Source of the DNA: Lycocorax pyrrhopterus obiensis
Lineage: Eukaryota > Chordata > Aves > Passeriformes > Paradisaeidae
NCBI GenBank assembly: GCA_014706295.1
Contig: JACSVZ010000001.1
Span: forward strand, 81,404,237-81,468,236
Reading direction: 5' to 3'
DNA length: 64,000 nt
In this document: in pieces, positions 26,756 to 39,350 of the stretch
Layout of the letters: every line of letters starts with the position of its first letter
How positions within the stretch are numbered: position 1 is the first letter of the stretch
Translations under genes and position numbers: made by a program
Notes under the pieces: model-generated
Database searches by the model: none
Seen by the model: only the letters and a program-made list of their open reading frames with translations
What the model was told of the DNA's origin: nothing

Positions 26756-27459
26756 TCACAAAAGCAAACAGAAAATCTCAATGATTCTAAAGAGGCGTCA
26801 ATTTCTGACTTCTTCATGCATCTTTTGGCTCAGGTTCTAGACATGTTTCTGCACTCCCTTTGGAACATACTCTTTGGTAAGTGGAAGTCCTGTGACAGCA
26901 GCCTGAGGTACCATTAAAAAAATCCATGTGGACACAGGTCCATACATCTGAAGGAGAAAGGAAGAAGAAATGCACACCTGACCTGGGCCTCGGAACTTAC
27001 TTTGCAACAGAATTCTTGTGCAACTTACAAGGAGAGTCACTCAGATTCACCTTTCCTCAGCATGGCAGCCTTAAAAATACACATCCTGTAGTCACTGTTA
27101 ATTCATGTTTCCTCTGGTACGGACAGGGGCAGGCAGCTCGGGAAGAGCAACTCTGAGCCATCACAGGCGGCGGTCTGGAGACGAGCACTGGCACTACACA
27201 CAGCTACAGTGACTAACATCTGCTGTCTTATTTCACTTCATTTTCCCCACAGCTTCAGTGAAAGAGGTGGAAATGCTGTTAATAATGAAATTTTCTGAGT
27301 AAATACTGGCAGATACTTACAGGGTATAGCGTTTCTGTCAAAGTCAGTCTTACTAAGAACAATTAAAAAGTTGTATCTAGGAAAGGTCTGTCAGTGCCTC
27401 ACACACACACACTGGGCCAAGGGGGGCAAGGGTTGCTAGGTCAAGTACTAATCAGAGCT

Positions 27460-27760
27460 TTTCAAAGGGAGCCAAGTTTGCGCTCCTTTACACCAGACAG
27501 GCTCCTGGAAGAAGGGTATGAAATGAAGCCGGAAGGGAAACACTGTACTATTGGGAAACCACAGCTGTCCCGGCAATTAAAGCCTCCCCAGGGGGTTAAT
27601 TACACAGAGACAGACAGGCATTTTAGAAAACGTTTCTCAGTTTGCCACAAGAACAAGCACAGCTTGACCAGCCCGGCTCTGGATCGCAGCCTGTGCACGA
27701 TGTGCAGCAGGAACACACCTCCCAGGAGGCAGCGACGGGCAGTGTTTCAGCAGCAGCTCA
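27460..27760. promoter_or_regulatory. Candidate conserved non-coding element (intronic)
   Basis: Moderately GC-rich, non-repetitive block with dispersed CpGs (tttgcgctcc, agccggaag, tcccggcaatt, ggatcgcag, gcacgatg, gcgacgggc) and an embedded ggttaattac homeodomain-type word. It is distinct from flanking AT-rich intron. A 126-codon plus frame covers it but has no recognisable domain. Composition-based inference. Confidence 0.28.
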
Positions 27761-28203
27761 AAGGGGCAATTTGACCACCACAGCTGTGTCTCCACCAGAG
27801 TCCAATTCCTCTTCCCACTCACTGTTCCCAGGTGGGCTCTACAATGTGGTCTTCTCTGCACTTGTACAGGACACCCTGCTCCTGTGTTTCTCTTCTGCGT
27901 AGCCTGCCCTCCACTTTACTCCCCATTCACAAGCCTTCAAGCAGTGTATGACACAAATTTCCCTCTACTGCATCTTCAGCCCTCAAAATCTTGCAGATTG
28001 TTGTTTTTTCAAGCAAGATACAATTCAGGGGAAAGACTGTATTAACTTGTATTGATGACTAAAGCTGAATTCTATAAATAATTCTGTAAGTAACTGATTC
28101 TTTCTTTTTGCTATTAATAGCAGCACTCCCCCATCTGTATGGGAATCCTTTGGAAAATGTGTATTTGGCATGTTTCACTGAGATCTCTGAGGCAAACAGA
28201 TAA

Positions 28204-28456
28204 ATCACAGAATTACAGAATCACAGAATGGTTGATGCTGGATGGGACCTGTGGAGCTCATCTAGTCCAACCCCTGCTAAAGCACATTCATCTACAGGTG
28301 GCTGTGTAGGATCACATCCAGGCAGGTTTTGAATATATCCAGAGAGAGAGACTCCACAACCTCTCTGTGCAACCTGTTCCAGAGCTCTGTCACCCTCAGA
28401 GAAAAGAAGTTTTTCCTCATATTCAGATGGAACTTCCTGTGTTTCATTTTGTGCTA
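28204..28456 (-). mobile_element. CR1 LINE fragment, 3' end
   Basis: Read on the minus strand, this is the terminal part of a CR1 non-LTR retrotransposon. On the plus strand it opens with degenerate octamer tails (cacagaat tacagaat cacagaat) and then ggatgggacct and catctagtccaacccctgc. The block agactccacaacctctctg and acctgttccagagctctg follows. It is 5'-truncated as usual for CR1, and similarity fades after about 28456. Confidence 0.92.
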
Positions 28457-31400
28457 ACTTGTTCACCAGGATTACCTGGTCCTTCCCTGCAGAGCAAAGG
28501 AGACTTAGAGACCCCAAATTCTCATCAATAGACATATTTCAAAGTCAATGTCCATTTCATTCCATTTGTGATCTTCACTGACAGTATAAACTGGAAAGCT
28601 TGAAGTTATTAGAACACATGATTACTTTACTAACTTTACAACTTAATAAATCTTAAAAAGGGAGAAATCCTTGTATTTCCCTCTATTTATTTATGACATG
28701 GAATGTGTAAAAATCTACAGTGAGTTATCAAGAAAAAACCTCAACCCAAAATTGTACAGTACCAATCAACCCTTCTCTCCTGTGTTCTGCACTAACCAAA
28801 ATAATTTGGGATTTCTAGCAAATAAAAAACCTAATGAATATGCAAATATATATTTTACTACGTTTTGCTGTCAGATAGTGATTGCATTAGGAACTATTGT
28901 GTCCAGATGTATTTTAGCCTGTAAGGATTTGAAGATAATTTCCTAAAACACATAGTAGGGATGATTGATTATGTGGGACAATATGGTTCTTTTTACTTGT
29001 ACCAACAGGGATCAAGAATTCCTTACTCCACAAACAGACAAAAGAACAGAGTCAAGGAACTTTCACCCAAAGGAAAAAAAAACCAAAACACAGCATGGTG
29101 TACAGCAATGTCAAAGAAAACACATGTGGCAAAACCAGTAGTTTACAAGTATATCACTCCACATCCAACACATGTGAGCTACTTATAAAGAGAAACATTC
29201 ATCACAGGGGCCAAGGGAAAGGTTTAGATACTCCTTTTTAAAAGGCAATTTTTAACTTGAAAATTGTTGTTAAGAGTCCCAATAAGCGAAAGATAAAAAA
29301 AAATAATTGATTCTGATAATGCAGTGAACGTGAAAAGGTCAAAGTTTGCTTTCATCCAGATGATCAGTTTGCACATTAGATCCAAGATGCAAAACTCCAA
29401 ACCTGTTTAACCTGAGAGACTAAAAATCCTGGCAGGGTTGGGGTCATTCCACCTGTTCCTTAAAAAACATTTTGCTCTGGATATTCTAACTTTCTGTCAT
29501 GAACAAAATTTAAGAGCTACAATAAAAGACTTAACTGAAGTAGATTAGAGGTGGAAAACAACTGTTCAATTTTTGTTCATTTTTTTTCCTGCGCTTGCGA
29601 ACTGCAAAATGTTTTATTTCTTCTGTATAATCAGGCAATTCCCAGCTTTGTGTGAGACTGTTATAAATGAAGAGAAGGGAGAATACCACTCTCCTGGAAC
29701 AGGAAGAAGTGATTTTATACTACAAGAATCAGCTAACCTCTTAACATATATTTCCACTTAAACATACCTCTAAAAAATGTTCTGCTTGCTGTTCCCGATC
29801 CAATTTTCTTGATGTTGTGGTAATCAGACCTGTGAAAAAAGGATGATAGTTGATTGTGAATACCCATTGAAAAATATGTATCTTTATCAACCTGAATACA
29901 AATTAATTTTTAAACACTCAAAGGGAAAAAATCTACTTGAAGCTATATCAGACACAGATTTCTTGACATCTGTCAAGCATTTTATTTCTCAGTTCAACCA
30001 TTATCACTTTCTGACCAGCAATGAATCTTTAAAGAAAGACGCTGTGAGAAAAGTAACTGAGAAACAGTTAACTGTGTGTCTACAGTTAACATGCTACATT
30101 TATTACAGTGAATGAAAAAAACTCACTGAAGAATCACTATTTGTCTTATGATTAAGAGTTTCAATGAATCATTTGCATTTGACTGAAATTCTTCCATAAA
30201 AAACCTCATTAAAGATTTCAGAGTTCTCAAACAATTAACGGGATAGGATGCTGATTACTTCCATGCCAGGAATACTTGACAAAGAAGGTTATTTCTGTAA
30301 TAACTACTTGTATACATAATGATTTCAAATGTAATCATTCTAATGCATTAAAGGTTTTGTACTAAAATTTCATCAATTTGTTCCATGCTCAAATTGAGTC
30401 TTTAAAATAAAGTACCCTTTTGCATGAGGATGATCAAGATATCTTTTATTTTAAGCAATGTACTTTCATGAATGATTAAACTCTTGTGAGAATTATACCA
30501 AGGAAAGAAAAGGAAACACTTCCAACGTTCCCTCAAGAAAAGTGATGTATATCTTCTAGGAACACAGCTTAGTTTTTTATTTTGTTCTTACTAGAGATTT
30601 AAAGGGCAGATTTGGGGTTTCCCTCATACAAAACTTTTCTTTGGATAGGAAAATGCATCATATGCTTGTTTTTTGATAGACCAACTTTTCCTAGAGATAA
30701 AGCTGATTTTGGAGACAATGCCCGTGGGCCAAGTTGTTCTCAAGAATTTGTCATCTTTAAGATTACCAAGGGAAACAAGAAAATAAATTCTCCCTGGATT
30801 AACTATTCTACTTATTGAATTAATCAGACTAGCCAAGCATCTGAACACAAATGCATGATGACCCTGAATTCTTAAAAAAACCTATCAGCAACACCTTACA
30901 TCTACATAAGACTTCTAGTGCCAGGAGGTTTCTACAGCTACAGCTCCTCATATGCTATCACCTTCTCCTTGGAGTAATCTCTTTACCTATTTTGGTGAAA
31001 AGGTGAGAAATATTAGTTGAAGTAATGGGATGAAATGAACAAAGGGAAGTGGACTCTGCTTCCAGGATTTCAGACTCGTTACAAGATGTATCAGACCACA
31101 GAAGTGACACCAAGGGGAGGTCACAGAAATTAGAGTGCATCATTACAATTACATGGAATAACCTGGTGCTGGCAAAAAGCTGAAAAAACAAAACTGATAT
31201 TGCCTGCATCAAGCAGTTGTAAGTATTCAAAACTGTTACACCATATGGGAGACATCTATCTACTCACTGCATGAGTTTAAACAGAAATGACAGCACAGAT
31301 GATAAACTGGTGTCATTCACACAAGATCCCCCCATGTCTAAAAAGAACGCAAAGATACAGGCAAGAAATTCCTAATTATGAAAGAAGTTCAGCCCCAATA

Positions 31401-34400
31401 AATCGATAAAAGTAAAAATTTCAAATTTGAAATACCCCTATTCATCACATGCACAGTCACTATGGATATTTATCAAGCACAACCTAATCACAGTAAGGAA
31501 TATGCCAAGTTTTATGTAATTTTCCACTTCCTTCATTCCTAATGTGCCATTGTGAACTCTACCTACTATCTTCTTAAACAAGAGATCTCTAGCTGTAAAT
31601 TATAGAAAGTCTCTGTCCTCACCATCTTCTTCAGGCAGAGAAATTCACATTCTTTTTGAAGACCAAGAGCTAACATTTGAAACTGAGTATCATGAACTCT
31701 TAGAACGAACAGTAATTGTCTTTCATCAGTAAAACTAAAACTACTACTACTGCTGCTCCTCCTCACAAAACTACTGTTATCACAAAGCAGGTTTTTTGTT
31801 TCCCTTTGTTTAATGTAGAGCCTTTTTGACTGCAATAATTGTCAGAGTGCCTTCAGACCTGAATTTTCTTCTAAAAGAGGTATATGCACACACAGCAAGT
31901 CTCTACAACAGAATTGCCTGTATTTTAAATGTAGCAGATCTTAGAAGGTTTATCACTTAGATTGAACAGCCGATCCTAAAGGGCAGGTAGCAGACCATCA
32001 CCATCAGTTCTGCAGCCCTGATCGTGAAGTATGCTGATTGTGAACCATCATAGCTGCTTGTTTTTGCTTTAAAGACAGCTCTAAACACAACGCCCATTCT
32101 GGGCAGTTTCATCGGGTTGTTAAATTAATGTGCAGGAATAACTGTTCCTGTGTGTGAGCAGTTATGAGGCCTTTAGCTCCCTCCCCTGTTCTCTGTTCTC
32201 ATACATTCCTGAAGTCGGGGACAGATCATGCTGTCCAACACTACAGCTCAAAATATGACTACACATAAAAACAGGTCTTAATTACATGGTATTAATATTT
32301 ATTTAATTATTTTGATGTATTGCCATGGATATGAATCTGGTTCTTTCACTTTACAAAACTGCATTTCAAAAAATTACGAAGAGTAATTTTAAAACTGAAT
32401 AAATAAGTATGGCAGTTATGTCTAACACGACCCACAGCTTTACCAGTCCAGTCTCAAAGAAATTAATTTCCTGGGTTTTATGAAAACCCTACTGTGTTTC
32501 TCTGTCCTGTATTCACTACTCCATGCCACAGATACATAGTAATAGCAATATTTAGCAGGATGTAGAACTTTATTTTCAAGACATTGGGGCAACTGAGAGA
32601 AACTTGACTTTGCACAAGAGACCATATCTCAGTTTTAGTTCTTATCTAACTGTATTAAATTGTCATACTCTGCTATGGTGTAAAGGCATTATCTAAAGAA
32701 AATAACTCACAGAGAAAAATAAACCCAAGGAAATTATGTTAGGCTGCACTCCTGGTTATGATAGAAAGTCACAAGAGGACAATGATAAAAAATGACCCTT
32801 CCCTTTTTTCCTATCTTCAGTATGTGCTGTAGGCCTTACAGACACAGCCATATGGACAACTCTCCAAAGCCAGCTGGGAAATACAGCATGCATTTATCAA
32901 AAAAAAGTCAAACCCACTAACAAGTTGCAGAAGTTGTTGCACACTCCTCAAATGGTTTCTCTCAAATTTCCAGGGAAACATCATGGCCCTGCTAAGGGCA
33001 GGAGATATTTATAACTGTGATCTTTAAGAACATCCACAAAAGTGAAGAGGAATACTGTATTCAATAGAGAAGTTATTTACAGTAAAACCATTCAATAACA
33101 AACAAGGTTATGTCACTCTGCTCAAAGAATTTCATACTTTGCTTTGACTTTGTGAGTTAAAACATGTCTCTCTTCATTCTGGCACATCTGTTCCTCAGAC
33201 CATATAAACAAGTTGTTTTGTTAAACTCCAGAACATTGCTTGACTCAGTATTTCAGCTTGGAGATAACTTGCTATATAAAACCTTGGAGGTCTTACACAC
33301 CTTGCTTTTCTATGATACCTGTCACTTTTGCTGTTGGAGTATTTTTCCCACCTTAACAAATAAAAAATTATGTGTTCTGCTCCTGTTACAGAGTTTGGAA
33401 ATGCTGGAAGGTGAACAAGCTCACTCTACACAACATGTCCCATAATACTGCAGGACACAGTCACAAGTCCCAGCTGACAATGACACGGCAACACCCCTCC
33501 AAAACCTCACTGTACCCTGGATAAGATCATCACTGTCTCCCAAATCATTCCCCTGTAAAAGGAAATTCAGCATGTAGATGGCGAAGAAATGGCAATGTTT
33601 TTCATCTCATCACTTTATAATGTGGATAGGAGAACCAGAGATGTAGGGTGGGCAACAAGGCAGACTTGCCTTAGTGCTCAGTTGCAGCCTTAGTGACACA
33701 GAAGAAAAAACAGGACCAACACAAAGAAATCCTGACAATTTAGCCAATACATCAGCCTATACAATCTTCACCCAATGCATCACCTTGCAAACAAATCACC
33801 AGTTAAAAGGGCTCAGATGTGTGATCGAGACATTTGAGCAACACTTAGCATTGATGCTTAGGATAATGCTTTTAGCACATTGAGATGTGCTAAAGGAAGG
33901 AAAAGTGCATCAGAAACAAATCAAAACCCACCTGAGTTACTTTGCACTTGCAATTAGTGAAGCCTGCAGTTACTGGAGTGCAAATGAAGAAATGTAACCT
34001 AATAGCAAACAGTGATAGGTCTGATGTCATAGGAGTAATGCCAGGCATGTGTCTGGATGAATACACACGTGTGTGTCTGGATCACTGAACATGACATAAA
34101 ATCAGGAATAGTTACAAATTCAACAGTATGACTAATGCTTCATAATTTTTTAAATTGTTTTTTTTTAGAATTTGATGATGATCAAAGTGAAGGATTTAAT
34201 TCATGCTCTGCTTTCAGTTAGCTCTCGTTTCATAGAAGATTGCTCACAGAAATAAAACCTCTGTGTGCCTGTGTGTGCTGAAGTAGACAGACAGTGCTAT
34301 ACAAATACATATATACTGCATGTACAGTCAAATATTAGACTGTGAATGTGCATGTGTGTGACATTTTGCATCTACCCCGTAAGATGAATATTAAAAGTTA

Positions 34401-36229
34401 TCCTAAAACGCACATATTTACAGAGGTATATTTAGCTCTAAGGTTTACTGATGTTCATTCTTTCCATATATATGCGTTATTTGAAGTGGTTTTGTTGGAA
34501 ACAAATTAATTCATTAATTCAAATTTCTTCTGTGGATTTAGCCACAGAAGAAAAATTCATAAAGGGCTGTTAAGTGCAAAGGCTATGGCAGAGGAAATCT
34601 TGAAGCACTGGAGAGCTTGAACAGTATTACACAGAGGGAAACACTGCTCTGGGTTTGCTTCTTCTGATGCTTATTCTCTACGCATCCAGAACAGCCCACG
34701 GCTGTAGGTGTGATAGTAACTAAACTGACCCTTGACTTAGAAGAAATTCACATATTTTTCAGTACTATGGCACTTAGGGACCAAAAATTAGGTTGCCACA
34801 GGCTATTTTCTGACACAGATTGAATTTCCCTAATATGGCTGTGAAGCCAAGGAGAGTTCAATAGCCTTCTCCTTATGAAATTAAATTATTTTCATTCAAC
34901 CTGTGGATGGATAACCTTACCTGAGCTGTTTCCCGAAGTACTGCTTAAAAGATAACAGAATCTGGTATGGAGAGACAGCACATTTTACTGCTATCTCTGG
35001 AAGTGCTGCAAATTTTATAGTATAAAGAATATATTTATTTTTTTTAAATGAAATTCTGAAGAACTCCTTTATTGATTTCTCATTCTCAATCTTTGTTTAG
35101 GTGAAATATGAAAATAGTGTAAGATGGGTAACAAGCAGGCTAAAGTAAAAGAAGCCAAATAAATTTCTCTGTTTTAAGCTGAAGGCTGTCTTCATAGAGA
35201 TAGGAAGCTGGGAAAGAAAGTAACATCATCCCCTTCCCTGGCAAAAGATTAATAGGATACAATTTACTGCATGTTTTACTGTCCATTATTAATTTTTTTT
35301 TCCTGCTCTGCATATCCATAAAAACCATTTATTAAGAAAATACAAGTGCGGGATGGATGGGTTGAAGTGTAACAAGGGACTTCAGGTTATTATGCAGGGT
35401 TTAAACACAACCTCAGAACACGCTGCCTGGCTCCAAGTCATAGCAGTACATGCTTTACACCCTTCCCACTCGCAGTGCAGGCAGGGTCTTTGCCGGGGAC
35501 TCCCATTACACACACACAGAGATAGTCTGGATGGATTAGCCGAGGTCTCGTCTGAAAGATTTCCAGTCCCTAGGTGATGAGGGAAACTTTCTCCTCAATC
35601 AGGTATTGATACTCATCTTCAAAGAGAACAATTTTGAAACAAAAAGAAGAATATGAAATTAGACACCTTTCTCCACAGAGTTCTTGTGCCCTGTGAGATG
35701 CTCTGAGCATCCTGCAGCACTGCTCCTATCCTGTCACAGTCCAAAGTGGATGTGCTTCCCAGTCTGCCTTTCTCAAATACTGTAAGGAACAAGAATACAG
35801 AAAGAAAACCTCAAGAAGATATCAAAGGAAACATTCTGTAAAGTTACCCTTGAAAGTTCTGCTTGGAAAAATAATGCCTTGGGATTGTTTGCTGGAAATA
35901 CAGGCCTTTTAACCCAACCAGTTAAACAGACAAAAGGAATAAGTAAAACAAACACTGCTTTTACAAAAATGTTCCATAAATTCAGTGACTGGTTAAACAC
36001 ACTGCTCATTCACCAAAGCCCCAGGGCTGAATAGGCAGAAATTCATATGGGAGTTTTCGGGTTTACTAGAAATCTAAAATATTTATTAACATTACACACA
36101 AAGGTATGAACGCAGCCTCTCCATGCATTTATGAGCACAGAAGAGAGTACGCAGCTGCTGAGACATACAGCCATCAGCTGTCAACTGTCCCACTATTCTT
36201 TGAAAGTAAATTTAAGTCTTTAGATGGAT
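28457..36229. other. Intronic stretch with no supported gene
   Basis: AT-rich intron. Only simple features were noticed: a (CTA)3(CTG)2(CTC)2-like run at 31736-31764 and GT-rich patches near 34260-34300 and 34340-34360. Open frames (e.g. 29843-30115, 33164-33445) have no recognisable domain. No transposon was identified. Confidence 0.5.
31736..31764 (+). repeat. Short trinucleotide-type run (CTA/CTG/CTC)
   Basis: Consecutive triplets of actactact, gctgct and cctcct type. It is short and imperfect. Confidence 0.65.
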
Positions 36230-36700
36230 AAAAAAAAAAGGCAGCCACAATAAATAGCATTAGGATTTGCACCATATATTCAGGAACGTAAAACTATCGT
36301 GTATTTCTAGCCATAGAAATGTCGAAATGAATAGCAATAACCAGGGTAATTCTATTATCCACAGGCAGCAAGAGGCATTGTAAACACTCTAACAGCACAT
36401 TCATCTCCTGCAATAAATTAGGGATCGACAAAGCAAAATTGAATTTCAAAGATAAATGATAGAAAACGACGTACATTTTACTTGGAGATGTAAACAAACA
36501 TATCATTTTATATAATTACACATGTAAACCTCTAATTTAGAAAGACTGTATTCTGATCTAAATGAATGATACTTCATTGAACAAGAAAGAGAACCCACCA
36601 GGCGAGCCTGTGCAATTACGTGGAGGACTGCTGCTTTATTGTTTTTCCTGAGGTGACAATGAGAGTGGAACGACCTTTTTGAAACAAGCTAGGTATAAAA
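36230..36700. promoter_or_regulatory. Candidate conserved non-coding element (intronic)
   Basis: AT-rich but unusually non-degenerate, with isolated CpGs that a neutral AT-rich intron tends to lose (actatcgtg, tgtcgaaatg, gatcgac, aaacgacgtac, aggcgagcc, ttacgtgg, aacgacc). It also has many TAAT/ATTA words and a ttattgtttt SOX-like word near 36638. No transposon signature. This is a composition-based inference, not an alignment. Confidence 0.3.
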
Positions 36701-36751
36701 AATGATTGCTTTTTAAAAACAGTTACATTTTCTAATGCATGGTTATGTCTG

Positions 36752-36764
36752 AAAAAAAAAAAAA
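36752..36764. repeat. Poly-A run (13)
   Basis: Uninterrupted 13-A tract just after the candidate element at 36230-36700. Confidence 0.85.
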
Positions 36765-37222
36765 GCTGAAGCAAAACCTTTTTGTTCTTCTTTCGTTGTC
36801 CCTTCTGTCTCTCGTTAAGAGTTCCGTCAGCTTATTGCTGAAAATATCAAAACTCTGAACAAAATGCACAGCAAACATTCACTTCAATGAAGATTTTGGA
36901 TTATGCTTTCCTTTAAAGGCAGATCCTGGCTTTTTTTTGTTCCTAGAATATGTTTAAAGTGACAATATGGTGTGCCAGTCTGTTCCGCCTGTAAAACAGG
37001 GGACTCAGAGGGACTCCCTTTCATTCTTTCAAACTCAGCCAGTGCAGTCCTCAGGAACTGCAGGCAAAGCCACTGCTTTTCTAAATGTTCTTCTCCACTT
37101 GTGGAGTGCCCAGGTTTTCTGTTCTGTGCATTCCTCCTGGAAGGTTATTTTTGAACATGACTGTTGAATACTCTGGTTTCCAGACTGCATTTATGAACAA
37201 TTTGCACCTTCATTTTGGTCAA

Positions 37223-37262
37223 CTAAACAAGACAAGCTGTATCTAAACAAGACAAGCTGTAT
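37223..37262 (+). repeat. Perfect tandem duplication, 2 x 20 bp
   Basis: The 20-bp unit starting ctaaacaagacaag at 37223-37242 is repeated without change at 37243-37262. This is most simply a recent replication-slippage duplication. Confidence 0.95.
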
Positions 37263-37511
37263 TGGCTCCCTCTCACCTAATGAATTCGCCGTTACCTTCC
37301 CTGCATTACAGTTCCAACCTTCATCCCTCCTAAGCCTGATGGATGGAGAACACTGTGCTTCAGATAATGTCTATAGAGCCACACTAAAGCAGCCTAACTA
37401 CTGATTCCTGTGGATGCATCTAGCAGGGAGCAGCAATCTTGTATTAATCCTCAAATACACTGTTTAGTTTACTTCACTAATGAATTTCTACTCTTCAAAC
37501 TCCCAGAGATC

Positions 37512-37554
37512 CTTTCTTCCGTTTTTTTTCTTTTTTTTTTTTTTTCTTTTCCCC
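37512..37554 (+). repeat. T-rich tract
   Basis: T runs of 8, 15 and 4 are separated by single C or G bases, ending in cccc. The lysine-rich minus-strand frames over it are artefacts. Confidence 0.85.
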
Positions 37555-37799
37555 AAACCCTCTGGTTTTGATGATGCCTACCAACTCTGGATGAGAGCAA
37601 ACTCCCTCTCTTGAAGCTAGCACCACTGAAGAAACCACCAAATAAGACCATTTGTCTAGCCAATACTTGAGATAATCTGTTAATGTATGCCCTTCAGCAT
37701 GCAAATTCCTTATTCAAGACTCATCATTTTTATTTCCTCTTTAGCCAGGCCCATACGCAATTATCAATTCAACAATTAATCTCCGAGTCCTCGTGCCTC

Positions 37800-38045
37800 A
37801 TAAATTCTGCAGTGCAACCGTATCAAATGCATTACTGAAGTCCACGTAGATGACATACAAAGTATTTCTTAGAACATCATTTATCTTGTCCATGACATCA
37901 AGATAGGCTGATACGATTTACTTCTGGTAAACCCATGAGCACTTTTATACTGTTTTCTGTTTATTTTCATGTTTTTAATTATTCTGTCCTTCAAAATACG
38001 TTTGAAAGCCTTGCAGTTGACAGAGGTCAGACAAATAGTTCTGTG
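37800..38045 (-). pseudogene. Relic of a CR1/L3-like LINE reverse transcriptase
   Basis: On the minus strand, two frames give convincing reverse-transcriptase pieces. From 38030 to 37881 there are 49 codons then a stop, starting LTSV, containing IIKNM and HGFTRSKS, the counterpart of the HGF-xx-(G/S)KS region of CR1-clade polymerases. A frameshift between 37880 and 37858 leads to YVIYVDFSNAFDTVA (37857-37813), the RT motif with the conserved DFSxAFDTV. Upstream, RTICLTSV echoes the usual YRPxSLTSV. The element is much more decayed than the CR1 tails elsewhere in the window, so it is an old insertion. Sequence from about 38046 to 38200 may belong to it but is too diverged to call. Confidence 0.82.
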
Positions 38046-38899
38046 ACTGCAAAGCTTATTTCTTCACCCTGTCTTCCTGCTCTTTGCTGCTGACATTTTA
38101 TTTGTTATCTCCCAGCTGCATGGCTTGAATCTCAGATTTTATAATACCCCTCAGTAGTTACTTGCTACAGGAGTTGTATTTAGGGTGCCAATTCTTTCAC
38201 ATTTCTGGAGCAGAAATTATCATAAGTTATTCTTACTCGATGTAAGAGTGATAGCAGTGAGGTATGTTTGGCCAGGAAGAAGCCAAATCCAAACTTGCTC
38301 TGGACAGCAGGATAAGGTCTGCAAAGGTTGCTGTATCAAACCACAGCCACCACCGGACTGTGGGCACTTTGGACTGGAAATAGCTTCAGGCATCTCAGTG
38401 ATGTGCTCCTTGAACTCAGGTGGGATGAAACTCAAATGCAACCCAAAATGCTTGCCCTCTAAAATAATCCCTCAGAACCTACCCCTAAGATTGCAGACAC
38501 AGTCTGCAGTCCACAGCTACAATATTTAAATGGTAATATTCAATGTGCCCAAGCTGCTCTGGCCCCTGTAGCACAACTGATGAGCAATTTCTCCGTGCTG
38601 TCATCGTCGCCTGAGTCATCCTTTGGGGCTGTGATGCTCTGGAACAATCGAGCAAATGCCCTTGAGGGACTCTCCCACAGGGGCTTAGCTCTTCTAATAC
38701 ACTTCACAGAGAAGTTCATGCTTTGTAGGATAAGAACGTTTTCAAGTTTAAATCCTTTATTTAGGCTCAAACAAATACGTAAGAATAGAAATAGCACTCC
38801 CATCTTCTTTTGCTTTCTTCCCTTCAGAAGTGCAGTGCCACCTAAAAACCCAATTGCTAATACGATGCCTCAGCACAGATTTTAACATCTCCCTGCATT

Positions 38900-39350
38900 G
38901 CCTCCATATTCAGGGAGAAATTACAGAATTCTATTTGGGTTATAATTAGCATATCATTATTAGCAGCAGGAATAGCTATAAATATATCTAACTGGTGGCT
39001 AGCTTAGTAACCAGCACACATCATCATTAAACAATTTTCTTTAATTTTTTTGTGCACAAAGGCCTCGTAATTCTGCAAAAGCAACGACTGAGCCTAACAA
39101 CACTCTGGATATAATTTATGCTAATTAATTTCACTGTTTGCAGGAATGAAGACTTATATAATATCTGCGGCAGGGGTGGTGGTGTCACTTTCAGTGGAAA
39201 GGGTCTATGCAAATATTCTGCACCTTGGGCGTGGATACAACATGAATTCTTGTTCGATCTCTTTCTCCGGCATATTATGACTAATGAAGGAAAAAAGAAT
39301 AATAAAAAAGTCTCCAATGTACGCTTTGTATAAGATATGCATAGGTCACA
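38900..39350. promoter_or_regulatory. Candidate conserved non-coding element (intronic)
   Basis: It contains many developmental-factor-type words in a non-repetitive block: ttataattagcatatcattatta, an octamer-like tatgcaaatatt near 39208, gctaattaatttc near 39119, and gaaagcaacg-type isolated CpGs (tctgcggcag, gggcgtgg, ttcgatc, tccggc). This mix resembles vertebrate long-range enhancers near neural genes. The 71-codon plus frame inside has no domain. Composition-based inference. Confidence 0.35.

Larger units (their letters stand above)
23678..28203. other. Intronic stretch with no supported gene
   Basis: Apart from the candidate elements listed at 24470-24730 and 27460-27760 and the short A-rich repeat at 26701-26755, nothing identifiable is seen. 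No CR1 or SINE was recognised before 28204. Confidence 0.5.

Noticed and set aside
28221..28535. 104-codon minus-strand open frame
   Set aside because: Mostly CR1 3'-end sequence read through by chance.
37469..37704. Lysine-rich minus-strand frames
   Set aside because: They translate the T-rich tract at 37512-37554.
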